Below are positions 16,094 through 24,800 of a stretch of 37,095 nt of DNA, piece by piece. The translations under genes and the position numbers were made by a program. The number at the start of each line of letters is the position of its first letter. The first letter of the stretch is position 1. The notes under the pieces are model-generated. The model was not told where the DNA came from, searched no databases, and saw nothing but the letters and a program-made list of their open reading frames with translations. The stretch is taken from assembly GCA_009774615.1 (NCBI GenBank), contig VSOC01000027.1, positions 1-37,095 on the forward strand, read 5' to 3'. This DNA is from Lachnospiraceae bacterium (lineage in GTDB: Bacteria; Bacillota; Clostridia; Lachnospirales; Lachnospiraceae).

Positions 16094-18232
16094 ATGGCTG
16101 TGAAGATTGCGCTGGCGGGAAATCCCAACAGTGGAAAAACAACGCTTTTTAATGCATTAACCGGTTCTAATCAGTTTGTGGGGAACTGGCCGGGAGTAAC
16201 GGTAGAAAAGAAGGAAGGAAAGCTAAAGGGCCATAAAGATGTGATCATTATGGACCTTCCGGGAATCTACTCGCTTTCTCCGTATACTTTGGAAGAGGTG
16301 GTTGCCAGAAATTATCTGATTACCGAGCGTCCGGATGCGATATTAAATATTGTGGACGGAACGAACCTGGAACGAAACTTATACTTAACCACGCAGTTGG
16401 CTGAACTGGGGATTCCGGTTATTATCGCAGTGAACATGATGGATCTTGTGCAGAAGAACGGTGATAAAATCAATATCAATGCTCTTGCACGGGAACTTGG
16501 CTGTGCAGTGGTGGAAATTTCTGCATTAAAGGGAACCGGAATTACCGAAGCGGCTTCTCTGGCGGTAAGTGCTGCTCAAAAGAAAGAAAAAGCCATGGCG
16601 GTACATCGGTTTGGCAAAGTCGTGGAAAGCGGGCTGGAAGAGATTAAAGCACGCCTGGATTCGTCCATACCTGAAGAGCAGAAGCGCTTCTTTTCTATCA
16701 AGCTTTTTGAACGGGATGACAAAATTGCCGAAGGCATGACATCCGTTCCGGCGGTTGAGGATATTATCGTCCGCATGGAAGAGAAGTTTGACGATGACAG
16801 CGAGAGCATAATCACTAATGAACGTTATACTTATATTGCGCAGATTTTAAAAGACAGCTATGTAAAAGCAGGAAAAAATCAGCAAACGGTTTCGGATAAA
16901 ATTGACCAGATCGTTACCAACCGGATTCTTGCCCTTCCGATTTTTGCGGCAGTGATGTGGCTGGTTTACTATATTTCGGTAACGACGGTAGGAACGATAG
17001 TCACCGATTGGACAAATGACGTATTGTTTGGTGAAATCATTCCTCCGGCCATTGAAAGCCTTTTAGTCAGCATTCACTGTGCCGAGTGGCTGCAGGGACT
17101 GATTCTGGACGGAATTGTGGCCGGTGTGGGTGCCGTGCTTGGCTTTGTTCCGCAGATGCTGGTGCTGTTTATCTTCCTCGCTTTTCTGGAAGCGTGCGGC
17201 TACATGGCCAGAATTGCTTTTATCATGGACAGAATTTTCCGCAAATTCGGGCTTTCCGGTAAATCCTTTATCCCGATGCTGATTGGCACGGGCTGCGGTG
17301 TGCCGGGAGTTATGGCTTCCCGCACCATTGAAAATGACCGGGACAGAAAGATGACCATTATAACGACGACCTTTATTCCGTGCGGGGCAAAGCTTCCGAT
17401 AATTGCCTTAATTGCCGGTGCCTTATTCGGCGGGGCTTCATGGGTGGCACCGAGTGCTTATTTTGTGGGAATCGCCGCGATTATCTGTTCAGGAATTATC
17501 TTAAAAAAGACCAGAATGTTTGCCGGTGATCCTGCACCCTTTGTTATGGAACTTCCCGCTTATCATATGCCCACGGCAGGCAATGTACTCCGCAGCATGT
17601 GGGAACGCGGCTGGTCATTTATTAAAAAAGCGGGTACCGTGATCCTGTTATCCACCATCTTTGTATGGTTTACTTCCTCTTTTGGCGTTGTAGACGGCCG
17701 TTTTGGCATGGTTGAAGACCTGAGCCAGGGATTTTTGGCAGGAATCGGAAGTGCTCTTGCCTGGCTGTTTGCTCCTCTGGGCTGGGGTGACTGGAAAATG
17801 GCTGTGGCAGCAATTACCGGGCTGGTTGCCAAGGAAAACGTTGTCGGAACTCTGGGAATCTTGTTCGGCTTTGCTGAGGTTGCCGAAGACGGAACGGAGA
17901 TCTGGGGCAATTTAGCCAGCAGCTACAGTGCTGCTGCCGCCTATTCCTTCTTAACTTTTAATCTTTTATGTGCTCCGTGCTTTGCTGCTATCGGTGCCAT
18001 TAAGCGCGAGATGAATAATGCAAAATGGACCTGGTTTGCTATTGGCTACCAGACGGTGCTTGCGTACATGGTATCTTTCTGCATCTACCAGTTAGGTACA
18101 TTCATTCAGGGAGGCTCCCTTGGATTGGGAACGATTTTAGCTGTTTTGGTGCTTCTCGGATTTTTATACCTGCTTTTGCGCCCGGCAAATGTTAAACGGG
18201 ATGTCAAGGCAAAGGGACTGGCAAAAGCATAG
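16094..18232 (+). CDS. feoB: ferrous iron transport protein B
   Basis: 712 residues, the GTPase-coupled membrane transporter for Fe2+. Seen: the G domain with G1 GNPNSGKT (9-16), G3 DLPG (54-57), G4 NMMD (114-117, in place of NKMD/NALD-type) and G5 SALKG (143-147); a helical spacer (about 170-270); and membrane segments from about 280, including the paired gates with conserved Cys (GTGCGVPGVMASRTI and, later, LLCAPCFAAIGAIKRE). Complete and of normal length. AAGGAGG is 9 nt before the start. Partner of the two FeoA proteins and the Cys-rich protein that follows. Confidence 0.97.
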   Translation: MAVKIALAGNPNSGKTTLFNALTGSNQFVGNWPGVTVEKKEGKLKGHKDVIIMDLPGIYSLSPYTLEEVVARNYLITERPDAILNIVDGTNLERNLYLTTQLAELGIPVIIAVNMMDLVQKNGDKININALARELGCAVVEISALKGTGITEAASLAVSAAQKKEKAMAVHRFGKVVESGLEEIKARLDSSIPEEQKRFFSIKLFERDDKIAEGMTSVPAVEDIIVRMEEKFDDDSESIITNERYTYIAQILKDSYVKAGKNQQTVSDKIDQIVTNRILALPIFAAVMWLVYYISVTTVGTIVTDWTNDVLFGEIIPPAIESLLVSIHCAEWLQGLILDGIVAGVGAVLGFVPQMLVLFIFLAFLEACGYMARIAFIMDRIFRKFGLSGKSFIPMLIGTGCGVPGVMASRTIENDRDRKMTIITTTFIPCGAKLPIIALIAGALFGGASWVAPSAYFVGIAAIICSGIILKKTRMFAGDPAPFVMELPAYHMPTAGNVLRSMWERGWSFIKKAGTVILLSTIFVWFTSSFGVVDGRFGMVEDLSQGFLAGIGSALAWLFAPLGWGDWKMAVAAITGLVAKENVVGTLGILFGFAEVAEDGTEIWGNLASSYSAAAAYSFLTFNLLCAPCFAAIGAIKREMNNAKWTWFAIGYQTVLAYMVSFCIYQLGTFIQGGSLGLGTILAVLVLLGFLYLLLRPANVKRDVKAKGLAKA

Positions 18233-18293
18233 GAAGAAAAAATAAAAAATTCCAAAATCAGAACAATGAATGGCAGAAAGAAGGAAAGCAGAC

Positions 18294-18458
18294 ATGACTT
18301 GGCTTATTCAGAATTTAGGAACGATTATACCCGCCATTTTCATTTTCGGCATCGCGGGACTGGCCGCAAGAAGCGTATGGAAAAATAAAAAGGCCGGGAA
18401 ATGCTGCGGGTGCAGCGGCGGATGCAGATGCAAGAAATCTAATTGCAGTCAAAACTAA
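18294..18458 (+). CDS. FeoB-associated Cys-rich membrane protein
   Basis: 54 residues: one membrane helix (about 8-27, LGTIIPAIFIFGIAGLAARSV) and a short cytoplasmic tail with Cys clusters (CCGCSGGCRCKKSNC). This is the small FeoB-associated family found directly after feoB in Firmicutes; it is thought to take part in iron delivery, without direct proof. The start at 18294 (MTWLIQNLG) follows AAGGAAAG; a frame from 18270 adds eight charged residues and has no ribosome site. Confidence 0.85.
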   Translation: MTWLIQNLGTIIPAIFIFGIAGLAARSVWKNKKAGKCCGCSGGCRCKKSNCSQN

Positions 18459-18469
18459 AGAAAATCATG

Positions 18470-18505
18470 ACCACCCGTCTATAACAATAGCGGGTGGTTT
18501 ATTGC
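18470..18505 (+). terminator. terminator of the feo operon
   Basis: ACCACCCG (18470-18477) and CGGGTGGT (18491-18498) form a perfect 8-bp GC-rich stem, followed by the T-rich TTATTGCTGTTT. The T tract is broken, but position and stem fit. Confidence 0.75.
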
Positions 18506-18572
18506 TGTTTCACCTTTTATTTTTGGAACACGAAAAACTTCGGGCGAATCAACAGACGAAAGTCCACAAAAG

Positions 18573-18613
18573 AAAAACCGCTAAATCCTAAATGTTTAGG
18601 ATTTAGCGGTTTT
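18573..18613 (-). terminator. terminator of tRNA-Leu with a 19-bp perfect stem
   Basis: AAAACCGCTAAATCCTAAA (18574-18592) is exactly complementary to 18595-18613, leaving only TG between the arms. On the minus strand the stem ends in a run of T, 15 nt after the tRNA 3' end. It also has four T on the plus strand, so it may work both ways. Confidence 0.88.
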
Positions 18614-18628
18614 GCCCCTGCCAAGGAG

Positions 18629-18711
18629 TGCCGGCCGCGGGACTTGAACCCGCACGATGTTGCCATCAATGGATTTTGAGTCCACCTCGTCTGCCATTCC
18701 GACAGGCCGGC
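18629..18711 (-). tRNA. tRNA-Leu (anticodon CAA)
   Basis: An 83-nt class II tRNA on the minus strand. The acceptor arm GCCGGCC (5') pairs fully with GGCCGGC, followed by discriminator A. The anticodon loop reads CTCAAAA, giving CAA, which decodes UUG. A long variable arm (TGATGGCAACATCG) and the T-arm GCGGGTTCAAGTCCCGC are present. CCA is not encoded. A strong promoter and terminator flank it, so it is a single transcription unit. Confidence 0.97.
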
Positions 18712-18741
18712 TTCTGACATGTTCATGCCAACAACACGAAT

Positions 18742-18770
18742 ATCATAGCACAATTTTTCTTCCTTGACAA
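18742..18770 (-). promoter_or_regulatory. promoter of tRNA-Leu
   Basis: On the minus strand TTGTCA (18765-18770), 17-nt spacer, TATGAT (18742-18747). The distance of about 30 nt to the tRNA 5' end is normal for a stable-RNA promoter. Confidence 0.85.
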
Positions 18771-18822
18771 GTATTTTTTGGGCTTTTTTTAAATTGCTTT
18801 TTTTAAATGCAGCAGTCATAGG

Positions 18823-18843
18823 AACAGTTCCATTGGAACGGTT
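18823..18843. other. 21-bp imperfect palindrome beside the recombinase gene
   Basis: AAC-a-GTTCC-ATT-GGAAC-g-GTT: eight pairs with one mismatch around a 3-nt centre, 5 bp beyond the recombinase stop. No T run follows on the minus strand, so it is a poor terminator. It could be a recombinase binding site or an mRNA 3' hairpin. Confidence 0.4.
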
Positions 18844-18847
18844 AGAT

Positions 18848-19480
18848 TTATGCTTTCTTTTTCTTCTCTCTTTCCTCCTGCAGTGCACGAACTCTCTTAT
18901 AAAAGCCCTGTCTGCTCAGCCCGCATTTTGTGGCGGCCTCGGTTACAGTGATTTCTTTCCGGTTGTACTGCTTTAAAATTTTATCGAAATTGGGAATTTC
19001 CCGCAGATCACGTCCGAAATGTGTTCCGTTTGCCTTGGCCAGGGCAATCCCTTCCTGCTGGCGCTGGCGGATATTTTCTCTTTCGGTCTGGGCCACATAG
19101 GAGAGGATCTGCAAAACCAAATCTGCAATAAACGTTCCTGTAAGATCTTCCCCCTTTGCACGGGTATCTAAGAGCGGCATGTCCAAAACGACGATATTTG
19201 CCTGGATTTCCTTGGTTAGAAGTTTCCACTGTTCTAAAATTTCTTCATAGTTTCTTCCGAGCCGGTCGATGGATTTAATCACCAGCAGATCTCCGGGGCC
19301 GATTTTTTCGATTAATTCTTTCCATCCCGGACGCAGAAAATCTTTTCCGCTTTTCTTATCCATGTAGATATTTTCGGATTTAATCGAAAAAGATGACAGA
19401 GCACGGAGCTGCCGGGCTTCATTCTGCTCCTGGGTGGACACCCGCACATAGCCGTAAACCTGATGTTTTCTTTTTCTCAT
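18848..19480 (-). CDS. small serine recombinase (resolvase/invertase type)
   Basis: 210 residues. The N-terminal catalytic domain has the nucleophile Ser15 in YGYVRVSTQEQN, IKSIDRLGRNYEE, and DLVLQILSYVAQTERENIRQRQQEG leading into the long E helix; the C-terminal helix-turn-helix is EITVTEAATKCGLSRQGFYKRV. Size and layout match Tn3 resolvase and DNA invertases, not the large serine integrases of phages. The start at 19480 has GGAGGGG 6 nt upstream. No transposase or inverted flanking sites are visible, so its target is unknown. A paralogue with the same signature segments lies at 34562-35170. Confidence 0.9.
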   Translation of the reverse strand: MRKRKHQVYGYVRVSTQEQNEARQLRALSSFSIKSENIYMDKKSGKDFLRPGWKELIEKIGPGDLLVIKSIDRLGRNYEEILEQWKLLTKEIQANIVVLDMPLLDTRAKGEDLTGTFIADLVLQILSYVAQTERENIRQRQQEGIALAKANGTHFGRDLREIPNFDKILKQYNRKEITVTEAATKCGLSRQGFYKRVRALQEEREKKKKA

Positions 19481-19725
19481 GAAAAACCCCTCCTTTTGTT
19501 TTTTTACAATGTTTCTTCTCGTGTTCTTTAAAGCACCTTTTTTGAATTTTTCCTGTGCTTCACATCGTAAAAACTGCAAATACAGTCCCTAAAAGTTTCG
19601 AGAATTATTGTACTATAAAACGGCTGTCCGGGAGGGGGGATTTGGCGCAAACAGAAAAAAGTATTTTTGCTTCTGCGTTTGCATAGGTTTTGCAAAGATG
19701 TTTTGGGGAAAACTTGAAAATCCTA
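19481..19725. other. gene-free region between recombinase and plsX
   Basis: No coding potential is seen. The recombinase leader contains, on the minus strand, CGATGTGAAGCACAGGA (19551-19567), which matches CGATGTGAAGAATAGGA of the galM leader at 15 of 17 positions. An inverted repeat lies at 19647-19682: GCAAACAGAA pairs with TTCT-gc-GTTTGC, with a 2-nt bulge. The role of either is unknown. Confidence 0.4.
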
Positions 19726-19754
19726 TTGATTTATCAAAAGATCTTTAGTATATT
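19726..19754 (+). promoter_or_regulatory. promoter of the plsX operon with overlapping palindrome
   Basis: TTGATT (19726-19731), 17 nt, TATATT (19749-19754). The -35 is part of a perfect palindrome TTGATTTATCAA (19726-19737). Lipid regulators of the FabT type in Firmicutes bind TTTGATTATCAAA-like sites; this resembles one but has one more central base, so a repressor site is only an inference. Confidence 0.65.
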
Positions 19755-19786
19755 AAAACATAGATTAGCCGAAAGGAGAATCCGCG

Positions 19787-20797
19787 ATGATTCGGGTAGC
19801 TGTAGATGCCATGGGCGGTGATTATGCACCGGAGGAGATAATTGCCGGAGCCGTGGATGCTGTAAAGGAAAATAAGGAGATTAAGGTGCTTTTGGTAGGT
19901 CAGGAGCAGGTAGTCAGGGAAAAGCTGTCCGGTTTTACCTATGATAAGAACCAAATCACGGTGGTTCATGCCAGCGAAGTGATTGCCACCGAGGAACCTC
20001 CGGTGAACGCCATCCGCAAGAAGAAAGATTCATCCATTGTCGTGGGTATGAATCTGGTGAAAAATAAGGAGGCCGATGCCTTTGTGTCGGCGGGAAGTTC
20101 CGGGGCCATTCTGGTTGGCGGACAGGTGATTGTCGGGAGAATCAAGGGGGTGGAACGCCCGCCGCTTGCGCCGCTGATTCCGACGGAAACGGGAGTATCC
20201 CTTTTGATTGACTGCGGGGCCAATGTAGATGCAAGACCTTCCCACCTGGTGCAGTTTGCAAGGATGGGTTCGATTTATATGGAACATGTGATGAACATAA
20301 ATCGTCCAAGGGTTGCCATTGTAAATATCGGCGCCGAGGAAGAGAAGGGCAATGCCCTGGTTAAGGAAACCTTCCCTCTGCTGAAAGCATGTAAGGACAT
20401 CCATTTTATCGGGAGCATTGAGGCACGCGAGATCCCTCACGGGGCCGCGGATGTTATTGTCTGTGAAGCTTTTGTGGGAAATGTTATCTTAAAGCTTTAC
20501 GAGGGCGTGGGTGCTACCTTAATCAGCAAGGTAAAAACCGGGATGATGGCAGACCTTCGCAGCAAGATTGGCGCATTGCTTGTAAAACCTGCGCTGAAAG
20601 ACACTTTAAAATCCTTTGATGCCAGCCGTTACGGCGGTGCGCCGCTTCTGGGATTAAACGGGCTGGTGGTAAAAACCCACGGAAATTCAAAGGCGAATGA
20701 AGTGAAAAATTCCATTATTCAATGCCTGACCTTTCAAAAGCAGGGCATTAACGAAAAAATCAAGGAGAGTCTGGCCAAAGCCAGTCAAAAAGAGTAG
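19787..20797 (+). CDS. plsX: phosphate acyltransferase PlsX
   Basis: 336 residues. PlsX makes acyl phosphate from acyl-ACP, the acyl donor for glycerol-3-phosphate acylation in phospholipid synthesis; it is a peripheral membrane enzyme. Seen: the diagnostic start MIRVAVDAMGGDYAPEEI, SAGSSGAILVGG, LLIDCGANVDARP and the late RYGGAPLLGLNG. Full length. AAAGGAG lies 9 nt before the ATG. First gene of the plsX-acpP unit and, by read-through, possibly rnc-smc-ftsY. Confidence 0.96.
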   Translation: MIRVAVDAMGGDYAPEEIIAGAVDAVKENKEIKVLLVGQEQVVREKLSGFTYDKNQITVVHASEVIATEEPPVNAIRKKKDSSIVVGMNLVKNKEADAFVSAGSSGAILVGGQVIVGRIKGVERPPLAPLIPTETGVSLLIDCGANVDARPSHLVQFARMGSIYMEHVMNINRPRVAIVNIGAEEEKGNALVKETFPLLKACKDIHFIGSIEAREIPHGAADVIVCEAFVGNVILKLYEGVGATLISKVKTGMMADLRSKIGALLVKPALKDTLKSFDASRYGGAPLLGLNGLVVKTHGNSKANEVKNSIIQCLTFQKQGINEKIKESLAKASQKE

Positions 20798-20811
20798 GAG
20801 GATGGATGTTT

Positions 20812-21042
20812 ATGGAATTTGAAAAGTTACAGGGGATTATTGCTGAAGTATTAAATCTGGAGTCGGATGAGATCTCGCCGAATGCAACCTTTGTCGATGA
20901 TTTAGGGGCAGATTCTCTGGATATTTTCCAGATTATTATGGGAATCGAGGAAGAGTTTGACATTGAGATTCCTAATGAAGCTGCAGAGAAAATCGTTACC
21001 GTAGGCGATGCTGCCGAAGCGATTAAAAATGCGATGAATTAA
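20812..21042 (+). CDS. acpP: acyl carrier protein
   Basis: 76 residues, acidic. The phosphopantetheine attachment serine is Ser35 in DDLGADSLD, followed by the typical helix II (IMGIEEEFDIEIPNEAAEKI). It carries growing acyl chains for fatty-acid synthesis and supplies PlsX with acyl-ACP. AGGAGG (20796-20801) serves the start; ATG 20806 (4 nt away) would add MF, and ATG 20812 (10 nt away) gives the usual MEFEKLQ; the latter is preferred, with some doubt. It lies 14 nt after plsX. Confidence 0.94.
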   Translation: MEFEKLQGIIAEVLNLESDEISPNATFVDDLGADSLDIFQIIMGIEEEFDIEIPNEAAEKIVTVGDAAEAIKNAMN

Positions 21043-21045
21043 TGG

Positions 21046-21095
21046 GGGATGGGGCAGTCGATAAGCTACGGCGTGCCCCGTTCCTTTTTCGTAGC
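21046..21095 (+). promoter_or_regulatory. terminator/anti-terminator-like structure ahead of rnc
   Basis: Terminator: 21046-21056 (GGGATGGGGCA) pairs with 21074-21084 (TGCCCCGTTCC), 11 bp including two G-U pairs, then TTTTT (21085-21089). Competitor: GCTACG (21065-21070), inside the first loop, can pair with CGTAGC (21090-21095), which would bury the T run and trap one terminator arm. The two cannot form together except as a pseudoknot. This would tune or block read-through from acpP into rnc-smc. It may also be an RNase III target, as the rnc leader is in other bacteria. Confidence 0.6.
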
Positions 21096-21120
21096 CTGTT
21101 ATGCAAAAAGGAGGATGGAT

Positions 21121-21837
21121 GTGAATCGGAAAATCAGCGAACTTGAAGAAGTGATTGGCTACCATTTTAACCAGAAGCAGCTTTTAAAACATGCCATGAC
21201 GCACAGTTCCTATGCCAATGAAAAGCGCTGGGAAAAAACAAGAAATAATGAGCGCCTGGAGTTTTTAGGGGATGCGGTTTTAGAACTGGTGACCAGTGAC
21301 TTCCTCTACCAGAAGCATTTAAAGATGCCGGAAGGAGAACTGACGAAAAAGCGTGCCGGGCTTGTGTGTGAGCCTTCGCTTGCCTACTGTGCGGAAGAAA
21401 TCTGCCTGGGGGAGTATCTTCTGCTGGGAAAGGGGGAGGAGGCTACCGGGGGAAGGTTTCGTCCTTCTGTGACCTCAGATGCGATGGAGGCGCTTATCGG
21501 GGCGATTTATCTGGATGGTGGTTTTGCTAATGCAAAAGAGTTTATACACCGGTTTATTTTAAATGATATTGAACATAAGCAGCTCTTTTATGATAGCAAG
21601 ACTATCTTGCAGGAGATTGTCCAGAGTCGGTATGAGGAATCTTTAACCTATGAACTTTTAAAGGAAGAGGGACCGGATCACAATAAATGTTTTGAGGTTC
21701 GTGCACTGGTCGGAACCGCAGAAATCGGAAGGGGTACGGGAAGGACGAAAAAGGGGGCGGAACAGGCGGCTGCCTATCATGGGCTTTTAGAATTAAGGAA
21801 TGCCGTCGAACCGGACAAAACGGATGAGGAAGAATAG
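21121..21837 (+). CDS. rnc: ribonuclease III
   Basis: 238 residues, cutting double-stranded RNA in rRNA and mRNA processing. Seen: the signature NERLEFLGDAVLEL (43-56) with its catalytic acidic residues, the second acidic site SDAMEALIGAIYLDGG (119 onward, Glu123), and a C-terminal double-stranded-RNA-binding domain (about 160-228, TKKGAEQAAAYHGLLEL). The start is likely GTG 21121, 6 nt after GGAGG (21110-21114); ATG 21115 directly abuts the ribosome site, and a longer frame from 21049 would run through the leader hairpins. 6 nt before smc. Confidence 0.92.
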   Translation: MNRKISELEEVIGYHFNQKQLLKHAMTHSSYANEKRWEKTRNNERLEFLGDAVLELVTSDFLYQKHLKMPEGELTKKRAGLVCEPSLAYCAEEICLGEYLLLGKGEEATGGRFRPSVTSDAMEALIGAIYLDGGFANAKEFIHRFILNDIEHKQLFYDSKTILQEIVQSRYEESLTYELLKEEGPDHNKCFEVRALVGTAEIGRGTGRTKKGAEQAAAYHGLLELRNAVEPDKTDEEE

Positions 21838-21843
21838 AGGTTT

Positions 21844-24800
21844 ATGTATTTAAAAAGTATAGAAATTCAGGGTTTTAAATCCTTTGCCAATAAGATTCTT
21901 TTTGAATTCCACAACGGGATCACCGGCATCGTAGGCCCTAACGGAAGCGGAAAGAGCAACGTTGCCGATGCTGTCCGCTGGGTTTTGGGCGAGCAGCGGA
22001 TCAAGCAGCTCCGCGGCGGCAGTATGCAGGATGTTATCTTCTCCGGAACGGAGTTAAGAAAGCCCCAGGGTTTTGCCTATGTGGCGATTACGCTGGACAA
22101 CTCCGATCATCAGCTTGCGATTGATTACGACCAGGTGACGGTTTCCAGACGCCTCTACCGCTCGGGGGAGAGCGAGTACCGGATTAACGGAAGCACCTGC
22201 CGGCTGAAGGATGTGAATGAACTTTTTTACGATACCGGTATCGGAAAAGAAGGCTATTCCATCATCGGCCAGGGCCAGATTGACAAGATCTTAAGCGGAA
22301 AACCGGAAGAGCGCAGAGAACTTTTTGACGAAGCTGCGGGAATCGTTAAGTTTAAACGGCGCAAAAACCTGGCGCAGAAAAAACTTGAGGATGAGAAGCA
22401 GAACCTTCTGCGGGTGACGGATATCTTATCCGAACTGGAAAAACAGGTCGGTCCCTTAGAGCGCCAGGCCCAGGCCGCCAGAGAATATCTGCGGCTGAAA
22501 GAGGAATTAAAGATCTGCGACGCCAATGCTTTTTTGCTGGAAAGCGGTAAATTAAAAGAACAGCTTCAGGAACTGGAGGAAAAAGAGTCCATTGTATCTG
22601 CGGATCTTAGCGAAGCCAGAGAACGGGCAGAAACGATAAAGAAAGAATACGACCTTTTAGAGCAGGAACTTCTTGCCCTGGAAGAGGCGCTGACCGCGGG
22701 AAGAAATCTTTTAAACCAGGAAACGGTGGATAAGGGTAGCTTAGAGGGGCAGATTAATGTTCTGCACGAGCAGATTAACACCGAGAAGATGAATGGCGAG
22801 CACTTAAAAAACCGTGTTGAAGCTATCGAAAAAGAACTGCATGAGCGGCAGGAAGAACTGGAAGCCTACGGAAAAGAAAAGGATGAAATCGCCCAGAAAG
22901 CCGGAGAGGTTTTTGAAAAACAAAAGGATGCCGAGATTGCCCTGATGGATGCCGATACGGCTCTTGGGGAGATGGAAGCCTGGCTGGATCGTGCAAAGAA
23001 TGCATTGATGGAAGCTTTAAACGCAAAGGCCGGGGTCAGCGCCAGACAGCAGCGCTATGAGGCCATGCTTGAACAGGTGAATGTGCGGCGGAGCGAGGTC
23101 AGCCAGAAGCTGTTAAAGATTAAAAGCGATGAGTCCGTTCAGGAAGAACAGAAAAAAGAAGAAGAAAACCGGGCAGAAAAACTGAAGGAAGAACTTGACC
23201 GGATAAACGGCAGGAAAAATACACTGGAAAAAGAGCATCAGGCTCTGGAACAGGAGGTAAAAAGGCTTTCGCGGGCACTAGAGGAAAAGCATCAGGAATA
23301 CCAGGCTGCTTACACCCGCTTGGATTCTCTGCAAAACCTTGCCGAGCGCTATGAAGGCTACGGGAACAGTATCCGCAGGGTGATGGAGGTAAAAAGCCGC
23401 CTTCCCGGCATCCACGGGGTGGTTGCCGATCTGCTCACCACCGAAAAGCGCTATGAAACCGCAGTGGAAACAGCACTTGGCGGCAGTATCCAAAACATTG
23501 TCACTGATTCCGAACAGACGGCAAAAGAACTGATTGCATATCTGAAAAAGAACAAATATGGGCGTGCAACCTTCCTTCCCCTGACCAGCATCAGCAGCCG
23601 GGGAGGGTTTACCCAGGAGGATGCGTTAAAAGAGCCGGGCGTTATCGGTCTTGCCAGTCAGTTAATTCACACGAAAGACGAATACCGGGGGCTGGTGCAG
23701 TATCTTTTAGGGCGTGTGGTCGTCGCCGAGAACATCGACCATGCCATTGCCCTGGCAAGAAAATACCGCTACAGCCTGCGTATTGTTACCTTAGAGGGAG
23801 AACTTTTAAGCGCCGGAGGTTCCATGACCGGAGGTGCATTTAAGAATACCAGCAACCTCCTGGGAAGAAAGCGGGAACTTGAAGAACTGAAAGCCTTCTG
23901 CGATAAAACCCAGAGGGCGGAAGAAAAGCTGCAGCAGGAGATGAGCGGGGCGAAAGAAAAGTTTTCACAGACCGAAAAGGAGCTCGAAGCCCTAAAAGAA
24001 AGCAGCCAGGACCTGTTTTTAAAGCAGAACATGGTGGAAATGAGCATCCGGCAGATGGAAGGAAAAATTGCCGAGATTGCCGAATCCTCTGCGGATTTCG
24101 TGCGGGAACACAGCCAGCTCGACGAACAGGTAAAGGAGATTAAGCGCAGCCAGGCCGCACTGGAGGAAGAGTGTGCAGAGCGGGAAGCCGAGGGAGCAGC
24201 CCTGCAGAACCAGATAGAAGAGCAGCAGAAGCTTTTAGAAGAACGCCGAAAGGACAGGGAACAGCAGGGCAGGGATTTATCTGCGATTCAGTTGGAAACG
24301 GCAGGTTATCAGCAGAACCTTTCCTTTATCCAGGAAAATATCCGCCGCGTTCATGAAGAGATGCGAAAGCGCCGGGAAGAACGGGAGGAATTAAGCAAGG
24401 GACAGGGCGGCTCGGTGCAGGCGATAGAAAAAAAGCAGGAAGAGATCCTGTGCCTGCGCCGGGAGATCGACCGGATGCAGGAAAAAATCAGCGGGCAGCA
24501 GGAAGAACTTGCAAAGGAAACCGCAAAAAAAGAAGAAACCGGGCAGAAGCAGAAGGCATTATTTGCCCGGCAGGAAGAAGTCAGCGAGAGGATCAGTGCC
24601 TTGGACAAAGAGGTTTTCCGGCTGCAAAATCAAAAAGAAAAGCTGGACGAACGGCTGGAAAATCAGGTAAACTATATGTGGAACGAGTATGAACTCACCT
24701 ACAGCACAGCCGAGCGCTTCCTCAATCCGGAGATGACTTCCGCAGCCGAACTCAAAAAGCAGATTGAACATCTGAAAGCCGAGATCCGCGGCCTTGGCCA

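Noticed and set aside
18848..19480. Phage or ICE integrase at tRNA-Leu
   Set aside because: The protein is a 210-residue resolvase type, not a large serine or tyrosine integrase, and the tRNA is intact with no duplicated end seen beside it.
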